Source: an uncultured Solobacterium sp.
Lineage (GTDB): Bacteria; Bacillota_I; Bacilli_A; Erysipelotrichales; Erysipelotrichaceae
NCBI GenBank assembly: GCA_905194705.1
Contig: CAJJTI010000059.1
Location: 1 to 10,508 of the forward strand
DNA length: 10,508 nt
Direction: 5' to 3'
The notes beneath the pieces were generated by a model. That model was not told where the DNA came from, searched no databases, and saw only the letters and a program-made list of their open reading frames with translations. Each line of letters begins with the position of its first letter. Position 1 is the first letter of the stretch. A program made the position numbers and the translations under genes. Positions 6,002 through 10,508 of this stretch are shown in pieces.

Positions 6002-6758
6002 ATTTTACTGTGAATAATAAGACTGGTTCAGCATCTTTATAGTTTTTTTCATATACACAAACATCTTTTGAACCATCTTCTTTTTCCGTATCTGAGAAAC
6101 GAACATATACTTTTTCCGTACTTGTTGTTTCATCTCTTTCTAACACTTTAAACTTGGCATCTTCTAATAATTGAATATCTACAATTCTAACCATTTTGTT
6201 ATTTTCATAGATAACTGTTCTTAAATAAGAAAATACACCTTGTTTTACTAATCTAGAATAATCGTTATATTGACCTATATTTACTGCAGCATCATCTGCT
6301 ATCACAAAGTATCCTTTATCTATAGCTGTTTCTTTATCCATAGACATATCTACTTCATTAATATCACCATATTCAAACGCTACTTCTTTATCTGTATTCC
6401 AACCAACGCAAGCATTACCTTCTTCATATTTATATTCTAATTTAGAAGGAAAAGCACCTGTTGCACTATGTTCATAATAAGAAATATCATTTTCTTTGTC
6501 ATAGAAATATTTCTTTCCATAACATTCACTTTCTCCATAGCTGTAGAAAGCATTATCTGCATCTTTATCTAATGCATAGCTGCTGCGAATACTTTCAAAA
6601 ATTACAGAACCATTTTCTTTTTTGACAAAAGAAGTACCAAATGGAGCAGTATAAGTATTACCATCTTTATCTGTAACTTTAACAGTAATAAATGGCATAA
6701 AATATAAACCAACTAAAATAACAGCACCAATACAAATATATTTGATTATTTTTTTCAT
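6000..6758 (-). CDS. Membrane-anchored extracellular protein of unknown function
   Basis: 252 residues with one N-terminal hydrophobic segment (about 5-21, after MKKIIK). The remainder is polar and rich in Tyr, Asp, Glu and Lys, so it is probably exposed outside the cell. No lipobox Cys follows the signal. The region around 140-215 (METAIDKG-like helix, then alternating strands such as MVRIVDIQL) loosely recalls DUF4362-type beta domains, but I would not rely on that. The ATG follows the rpiB stop by a single base, with only a weak AGAAAG site, so its translation is probably coupled to rpiB. I do not recognise the function. Confidence 0.75.
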   Translation of the reverse strand: MKKIIKYICIGAVILVGLYFMPFITVKVTDKDGNTYTAPFGTSFVKKENGSVIFESIRSSYALDKDADNAFYSYGESECYGKKYFYDKENDISYYEHSATGAFPSKLEYKYEEGNACVGWNTDKEVAFEYGDINEVDMSMDKETAIDKGYFVIADDAAVNIGQYNDYSRLVKQGVFSYLRTVIYENNKMVRIVDIQLLEDAKFKVLERDETTSTEKVYVRFSDTEKEDGSKDVCVYEKNYKDAEPVLLFTVK

Positions 6759-6759
6759 T

Positions 6760-7209
6760 TTACTTTCTGTTACGAGTTTCGATATCCATGATCATGTCAA
6801 CTCTTCTTTGGTGTCTTCCACCTTCAAATTCTGTTTCAAAGAATTCATCCACAATCATCTTAGCCATTTCAATTCCAATAACACGTGCTCCAAAACAAAT
6901 AATATTGCAGTTGTTATGAAGACGAGAATATCTAGCTGTATATGGTTCAGAACATACACAAGCTCTAATACCATTTACTTTATTACATGCTAAGGAAATA
7001 CCTAAACCTGTTCCGCAAATAGCGATGCCTTTTTCAACTTCACCACTAGCTACAGCGTTAGCTACTTTTTCGCCCCAAATTGGATAATCTGTACTTTCTG
7101 TTGAATCTGTACCATAATCAACAATTTCATGTCCTTTGCTTTCTAAATAAGCAATAATGTCCTTTTTCATTTCTAATGCTGTGTGGTCATTTGCGATTCC
7201 GATTTTCAT
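6760..7209 (-). CDS. rpiB: Ribose-5-phosphate isomerase B
   Basis: 149 residues, the usual RpiB length. It interconverts ribulose 5-phosphate and ribose 5-phosphate in the pentose phosphate pathway, in the cytoplasm. Visible motifs are NDHTA (7-11, replacing the common SDHAG), the active-site loop ICGTGLGIS with base Cys65 and Thr67, NGIRA (79-83), the SRLHNNCN helix start with His98, FGARVIG (106-112) and the closing EGGRHQRRVDMI (129-140). LacA/LacB and other sugar-phosphate isomerases are related, but size and motifs favour RpiB. The ATG overlaps the lgt stop as ATGA, with AGGTAGG just upstream, so the two are coupled. Confidence 0.93.
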   Translation of the reverse strand: MKIGIANDHTALEMKKDIIAYLESKGHEIVDYGTDSTESTDYPIWGEKVANAVASGEVEKGIAICGTGLGISLACNKVNGIRACVCSEPYTARYSRLHNNCNIICFGARVIGIEMAKMIVDEFFETEFEGGRHQRRVDMIMDIETRNRK

Positions 7210-7967
7210 TTTTTGTTACCTACCTTATTCTTTCTAATCTTTATTAAATATATAACACCAATTAATAGTGTAAATACACTCAAAAACTGTGAGGTAGATA
7301 AATTGCCAATCGTACCTCTTTCAATATCACCACGTAAAAATTCCACTAAAAATCTACCAATACTATATAGAATTAAATACCACGCAGACGTTTCTTTCTT
7401 TGTGTCTTCATTTGTATATATTTTATACAGAATAATAAATAATACAAAATCTCCAAACGAAGAAATAAGTTGTGTTGGAATTAAATGTACACCAGAAGGT
7501 GCTAAAGAACCTTTTGGAAATACAAGCGAAAACTTGCTTGTCGTTTCTGCACCATAGCAACAACCTGCAAAGAAACAGCCAATTCTACCAAATGCTTGTG
7601 CTAATGCTACAGAAGGCATAAATAAATTGAAATATGCAAAGAAATCAATTTTATTAATCTTAGAGTAAACATAAGCACCTAGTATTCCACCAATCAAGCC
7701 ACCCATCACAACCCATCCGGATGAACCTAATACAGACATTGGATCTTTTAAAAATGCTTCAAAATTAACAAGCACATAAGTTAATTTTGATACAAGATAT
7801 CCTGAAATTAATACTGTAAATACAAGATTATCCACATGACTCTTTGATAAGCCATTTTTATCCGCCAGTTTTTCTGCTACATAAAATGCAACTAATATAC
7901 CAATAGCTATCATTACACCATAACCATGTACGGTAAATGGACCAATTGAAAACCAATCATTAAACAT
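7206..7967 (-). CDS. lgt: Prolipoprotein diacylglyceryl transferase (Cys-rich motif variant)
   Basis: 253 residues, about seven membrane segments. Lgt moves diacylglycerol from phosphatidylglycerol to the lipobox Cys of prolipoproteins. The reductase in this same window would be a client. Family landmarks are HGYGVMIAIG (14-23), VMGGLIGG (87-94), the signature loop GRIGCFFAGCCYG (127-139), HLIPTQ (161-166) and YSIGRFLVEFLRGD (201-214) with the C-terminal Arg. In E. coli Lgt the loop is GRxGNFxNGE, so the Asn and Glu positions are both Cys here (Cys131, Cys136, with Cys137 next to it). This form is known to me from other Firmicutes. GGAGG lies 9 bases before the ATG. It is the first gene of a six-gene operon. 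Confidence 0.9.
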   Translation of the reverse strand: MFNDWFSIGPFTVHGYGVMIAIGILVAFYVAEKLADKNGLSKSHVDNLVFTVLISGYLVSKLTYVLVNFEAFLKDPMSVLGSSGWVVMGGLIGGILGAYVYSKINKIDFFAYFNLFMPSVALAQAFGRIGCFFAGCCYGAETTSKFSLVFPKGSLAPSGVHLIPTQLISSFGDFVLFIILYKIYTNEDTKKETSAWYLILYSIGRFLVEFLRGDIERGTIGNLSTSQFLSVFTLLIGVIYLIKIRKNKVGNKK

Positions 7968-7988
7968 ATTAAAAAACCTCCATGTTTA

Positions 7989-8017
7989 ATTTTACGAATT
8001 CAAGCTAAAAGAATCAA
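7989..8017 (-). promoter_or_regulatory. Promoter of the lgt operon
   Basis: On the minus strand, -35 TTGATT (8012-8017) and -10 TAAAAT (7989-7994) are separated by exactly 17 bases. It lies in the 61-base gap after the DUF308 gene. The expected start point falls almost on the GGAGG site, giving a very short leader. Confidence 0.5.
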
Positions 8018-8028
8018 CCAAACAACCC

Positions 8029-8685
8029 TTATTGGTGGATATCATTTGGATTATCTGAAAATGGATTTTCTGTTGTATTATTCATAAATTCAGCATCTAC
8101 TGCATTTGCTTTCTTTTCTACATATTCTTCCTCTTTTTTAGCAGTTTCCACAAATTTCTTTACTCTATTTGCAATAAATACAACTGAAACAATATCAGAA
8201 ATACCACAATATACTAAGCCACCACCTAGTATCTGGAATAAAATATTACCTGTATCAACTAAGTTAAACATGACAATTAAACCAACGATAATTGATATAG
8301 CCGCAAAAATAACATAGATATAACTCTTGTCATAGCCAAGTCTTTTGGCATCAATACCATCCTGCAGCTTGACAAACCCATCCACAATAATGACAATTGC
8401 AACAATAAATGGAATAAGTGATTGAATAATTGTTTTTTGATAAATCACTAATATACCAATTAAGATAAGAACAATTCCTTCCACAAAGTCATTACGATAA
8501 ATCGCATCCTGCACTTCGACACTTAAATACATAAATATTCTAATGACACCAAGGATAATTCCAACTAGACCTATAATATTACAAATCACATTTTGTACTT
8601 TATCTGGGAAAATAATTAAAATTGCTCCGGCAACAACATAAATTAAAGCTGTTAAAATTGCATTCCATTTTAGATTTTTCAACAT
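8029..8685 (-). CDS. DUF308/HdeD-like membrane protein
   Basis: 218 residues from the ATG at 8685, preferred because AAGGA lies upstream and the hydrophobic core begins at once. A longer frame to 8721 adds 12 residues with no site. About six membrane segments (9-26, 32-52, 69-83, 86-101, 121-142, 148-172) carry Gly-rich packing motifs such as IIGLVGIILGVIRI and repeat as helical pairs, as in DUF308/HdeD proteins. The cytoplasmic tail (about 175-218) is charged, then Asn/Pro-rich. HdeD is linked to acid stress in E. coli, but that role should not be assumed here. No terminator separates it clearly from lgt, so some read-through is possible. Confidence 0.8.
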   Translation of the reverse strand: MLKNLKWNAILTALIYVVAGAILIIFPDKVQNVICNIIGLVGIILGVIRIFMYLSVEVQDAIYRNDFVEGIVLILIGILVIYQKTIIQSLIPFIVAIVIIVDGFVKLQDGIDAKRLGYDKSYIYVIFAAISIIVGLIVMFNLVDTGNILFQILGGGLVYCGISDIVSVVFIANRVKKFVETAKKEEEYVEKKANAVDAEFMNNTTENPFSDNPNDIHQ

Positions 8686-8749
8686 AATTATCACATCCTT
8701 ATCTCTACCTAAACTATACACTTTATACCCACCTTTTTAAACAACAGTC

Positions 8750-8771
8750 TTAAAATTATGTATAATTTTAA
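8750..8771 (+). promoter_or_regulatory. Perfect 22-bp palindrome overlapping the dehydrogenase -10
   Basis: Half-site TTAAAATTAT, centre GT, then its exact reverse complement. The plus-strand -10 TATAAT (8761-8766) lies inside it, 24 bases before the dehydrogenase ATG. The -35 is weak (TTAAAC at 8737-8742, 18-base spacer). It sits in the only divergent intergenic region, between the DUF308 gene and the dehydrogenase, so it is a candidate operator for one or both. A GAGG ribosome site follows at 8778-8781. Confidence 0.55.
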
Positions 8772-8789
8772 ATAAGTGAGGCTGTAAAA

Positions 8790-9734
8790 ATGATGAATGT
8801 TTTAACTTTTAAAAAATACCTGCATGATGAAACAATTGAAGAATTAAAAACGATTAATTCAATTAACTTATATGTTGTAAATACAATTGATGATTTACCT
8901 CAAGAAACATTAGATACCATTGATGTTCTTGTTGGTGGACCTACCAAAGAAATAGTTGCAAAATTACCTTCATTAAAACTTGTTCAGTTATTCAGCGCTG
9001 GTGCAAATACTTTTACATGGCTTGATGATTCAATCATATTAGCTAATGCATATGGAGCATATGGTAAAGCTATTGGTGAACATATGTTAGCAAGTACTTT
9101 AATGTTTCAAAAAAATTTCCCTGCATATTATGAAAACCAGAGAGAAAGAGAATGGAAACGTAGAGACCCTGTTTTTGTCATGAAAGATGCAACTATATTA
9201 TCTGTTGGGGCTGGAGCTATTGGTTCTGAATATCTAAGACTTTGTAAATTATTAGGTGCAAAAACAATCGGCGTAAGACGTTCTATTCATGATAAACCTG
9301 ATTATGTAGACAAACTTTGCACAATGGACAAACTTGATACATTATTACCTGAAGCTGATGTTGTTGCATTAAGTTTACCAGAAACAGAAGAAACAATTCA
9401 TTTATTCAACAAAGATAAATTCCATCTCATGAAAAAAAGTGCCATCCTCATTAATGTTGGTCGAGGAAGCGCACTTGTTGAAAATGACTTGATTACGGTT
9501 TTAAAAGAAGGATATTTCCAAGGTGTTTCTCTTGATGTAACAGAAATAGAACCATTACCTAAGAATAATCCATTATGGAATTTTCCTAATGTACAAATTA
9601 CCCCACATATTTCAGGTGGTTACTTTTCTACTGCTAACTACGATAATGTTATCGCTGTAGTTAAAGAAAACTTAACCCGCTACGCAAATAACAAGCCTGT
9701 ATTACATGAAGTAAACAAAAAACTTGGCTATTAA
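8790..9734 (+). CDS. NAD(P)-dependent D-2-hydroxyacid dehydrogenase
   Basis: 314 residues, normal family length. It interconverts a 2-keto acid and a D-2-hydroxy acid in the cytoplasm. The catalytic domain is split around a Rossmann domain with GAGAIG (140-145). Active-site residues are Arg225 in NVGRGS, the acidic residue in SLDVTEIEPLP (Glu252 or Glu254) and His273 in TPHISGG. After the second strand comes GVRRS (Arg163, Arg164) instead of an acidic residue, which suggests NADP(H) over NAD(H), as in GhrA-like glyoxylate/hydroxypyruvate reductases. The exact substrate cannot be read from sequence. The ATG at 8790 has GAGG 8 bases upstream. It is the only plus-strand gene. Its stop TAA overlaps the stop of the convergent ybaK in a shared TTAA, and its likely terminator lies inside ybaK at 9841-9877. 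Confidence 0.9.
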   Translation: MMNVLTFKKYLHDETIEELKTINSINLYVVNTIDDLPQETLDTIDVLVGGPTKEIVAKLPSLKLVQLFSAGANTFTWLDDSIILANAYGAYGKAIGEHMLASTLMFQKNFPAYYENQREREWKRRDPVFVMKDATILSVGAGAIGSEYLRLCKLLGAKTIGVRRSIHDKPDYVDKLCTMDKLDTLLPEADVVALSLPETEETIHLFNKDKFHLMKKSAILINVGRGSALVENDLITVLKEGYFQGVSLDVTEIEPLPKNNPLWNFPNVQITPHISGGYFSTANYDNVIAVVKENLTRYANNKPVLHEVNKKLGY

Positions 9735-10213
9735 CGGGTAAGTGGTGCGGTTAAGCCATCAGTTACTTTTAAAATATCTTCTGGTGTCAATTCAACTTGT
9801 GTTCCCTGTTTTCCACCAGAAACCATAACTGTATCAATTAATAGGATTGTTTCATCGAAAACAGTCCTATATTTTTTCTTCATCCCTATTGGTGAACATC
9901 CACCACGAATGTATCCTGTTAAACTAAGCAAATCTTTTACATGTACCATTTCTACATTTTTTACCCCAACTGCTTTAGCACATGCTTTTAAATCAAGTTC
10001 TTCAGCAACGGGAATAACAAATACATAACAACTCCCATCATTTCCTTTTGTTACTAATGTCTTAAATACCTGTTCTGGATTTTGCCCACATTTCTTTGCG
10101 ACTGATACACCGTCAATTAATCCATCTTCTACTTCATATGTATGTTCTGTATACGGAATTTTTTCCTGATCTAAAATTCTCATTACATTTGTTTTCTTTT
10201 CTGCTTTTGCCAT
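9731..10213 (-). CDS. ybaK: YbaK/EbsC-type aminoacyl-tRNA deacylase
   Basis: 160 residues. YbaK proteins clear mischarged Cys-tRNA(Pro) in trans and protect translation fidelity. Characteristic features are NVMRILDQEKIPY (9-21), VFKTLV with the conserved Lys51, the VIPVAEELDLKA region (67-78), GYIRGGCSPIGMKK (100-113) and the closing VSGGKQGTQVELTPEDI. The ATG at 10213 is preferred to a GTG at 10222, because GGGTGA lies just upstream of the ATG and overlaps the GTG. Bases 9841-9877 of this gene form a strong hairpin with a T-run on the opposite strand. No clear minus-strand terminator follows the stop, so its transcript may run antisense into the dehydrogenase gene. Confidence 0.92.
   Translation of the reverse strand: MAKAEKKTNVMRILDQEKIPYTEHTYEVEDGLIDGVSVAKKCGQNPEQVFKTLVTKGNDGSCYVFVIPVAEELDLKACAKAVGVKNVEMVHVKDLLSLTGYIRGGCSPIGMKKKYRTVFDETILLIDTVMVSGGKQGTQVELTPEDILKVTDGLTAPLTR
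9841..9877 (+). terminator. Plus-strand intrinsic terminator inside the ybaK coding sequence
   Basis: ATAGGATTGTTT (9841-9852) pairs over all 12 positions (one G-U) with AAACAGTCCTAT (9859-9870) around a 6-base loop, followed by ATTTTTT (9871-9877). It lies 106 bases past the dehydrogenase stop. On the opposite strand the G-U pair becomes a C-A mismatch and no T-run follows, so it is built for plus-strand transcripts. Confidence 0.75.
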
Positions 10214-10231
10214 TTTTATCACCCGTTAAGC

Positions 10232-10259
10232 ATTATACTTCATTCTTTTTTGTTGTCTA
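10232..10259 (-). promoter_or_regulatory. ybaK promoter
   Basis: On the minus strand, -35 TAGACA (10254-10259) and -10 TATAAT (10232-10237) have a 16-base spacer. It is placed between the upstream gene's terminator and the ybaK ribosome site, with a predicted leader of about a dozen bases. Confidence 0.6.
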
Positions 10260-10262
10260 TTG

Positions 10263-10302
10263 GCAAAAGAAAACACATATACTTTATAAAATGTACATGT
10301 GT
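10263..10302 (-). terminator. Rho-independent terminator after the yqeY-like gene
   Basis: A 10-bp stem, ACACATATAC (10273-10282) with GTACATGTGT (10293-10302), has one G-T pair and a 10-base loop. On the minus strand it is followed by TTTTCTTTTG. It starts 10 bases after the stop codon. Confidence 0.8.
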
Positions 10303-10311
10303 CTTTTACAT

Positions 10312-10508
10312 TTATTTAAGAATTGTTGATAATACTTTATTTACTGTCTTACCATCAGTCTGGCCTTTGTATTTTGCCATGATTTCTTTCATGACAACAC
10401 CTTGACTCTTTTTAACTGGTTCTAACCCTTTTTCAGTTAAAATGCTTTCAATTGCTGTCTTAATTTCTTCTTCTGTAAGTTGGCGAGGTAAATAGCTTTC
10501 AAGAATTT
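10312..10508 (-). CDS. yqeY: YqeY/GatB-domain protein, C-terminal part (runs off the window)
   Basis: 65 codons of the 3' end are visible, starting mid-gene at the window edge and ending at TAA (10312-10314). The reading begins ILESYLPRQLTEEEI and continues through KKSQGVVMKEIMAKYKGQ and DGKTVNKVLSTILK. This is the typical end of YqeY proteins (about 148 residues in full), a helical domain related to the tail of GatB and thought to bind tRNA. Its cellular role is not settled. The 5' end lies beyond 10508. Confidence 0.85.
   Translation of the reverse strand, partial: ILESYLPRQLTEEEIKTAIESILTEKGLEPVKKSQGVVMKEIMAKYKGQTDGKTVNKVLSTILK

Noticed and set aside
6742..6993. Plus-strand open frame of 83 codons
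   Set aside because: Antisense to rpiB, which has full family motifs. There is no sign of independent coding.
7183..7557. Plus-strand open frame of 124 codons
   Set aside because: Antisense to the end of lgt. The apparent hydrophobicity is a by-product of the AT-rich membrane-protein gene on the other strand.
10096..10329. Plus-strand open frame of 77 codons
   Set aside because: It covers the 5' end of ybaK, its promoter and the yqeY terminator. It has no start signal, and real features explain the region.
1..10508. tRNA, rRNA, CRISPR array, insertion sequence or riboswitch
   Set aside because: I scanned all the gene-free stretches (each under about 130 bases) and found only promoters, ribosome sites, palindromes and terminators. 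There were no transposase genes or regularly spaced repeats.

Overview
The window is about 10.5 kb of AT-rich DNA from what looks like a low-GC, anaerobic, gut-type Bacillota. Erysipelotrichia-like is my best guess, from gene content and codon style only. Supporting signs are strong GGAGG ribosome sites, tight same-strand operons, a class B sortase, a Gram-positive surface lipoprotein reductase, a flavodiiron protein and no outer-membrane genes. All genes except one lie on the minus strand.

Layout, left to right. (1) 1-3140: a secreted, lipid-anchored flavoprotein reductase with two covalent-FMN domains and one FAD domain. Directly upstream, on the same strand, is a MerR-type regulator with a large ligand-binding-sized C-terminal domain. 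This is probably a substrate-sensing anaerobic respiration module, but the fumarate-reductase active-site residues are missing, so the electron acceptor is unknown. (2) 3141-4022: a single-gene unit for a class B sortase with its own terminator and a palindromic promoter region. (3) 4023-8017: a tight operon read leftwards in the order lgt, rpiB, an unknown membrane-anchored protein, a CPCC zinc-ribbon protein, a small secreted protein with an RNase-toxin-like C-terminal domain, and a flavodiiron protein. The flavodiiron gene is broken. It looks like a fusion of two different paralogs, with a diverged 70-bp offset repeat and a +1 frame change at the joint. (4) 8029-8685: a DUF308/HdeD-like membrane protein, divergent from (5), with a perfect 22-bp palindrome between them. 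(5) 8790-9734, plus strand: a D-2-hydroxyacid dehydrogenase. It shares its stop codon bases with the convergent ybaK gene, and its apparent intrinsic terminator lies inside the ybaK coding sequence. (6) 9731-10508: ybaK (tRNA editing) and the C-terminal end of a YqeY-like protein, separated by a clear terminator.

The most noteworthy points are the chimeric flavodiiron gene, the reductase with a non-canonical active site next to its probable sensor, the overlapping CPCC/toxin-like gene pair, and the terminator embedded in ybaK. No tRNA, rRNA, CRISPR array, insertion sequence or riboswitch was seen. No gene-free stretch exceeds about 130 bases.
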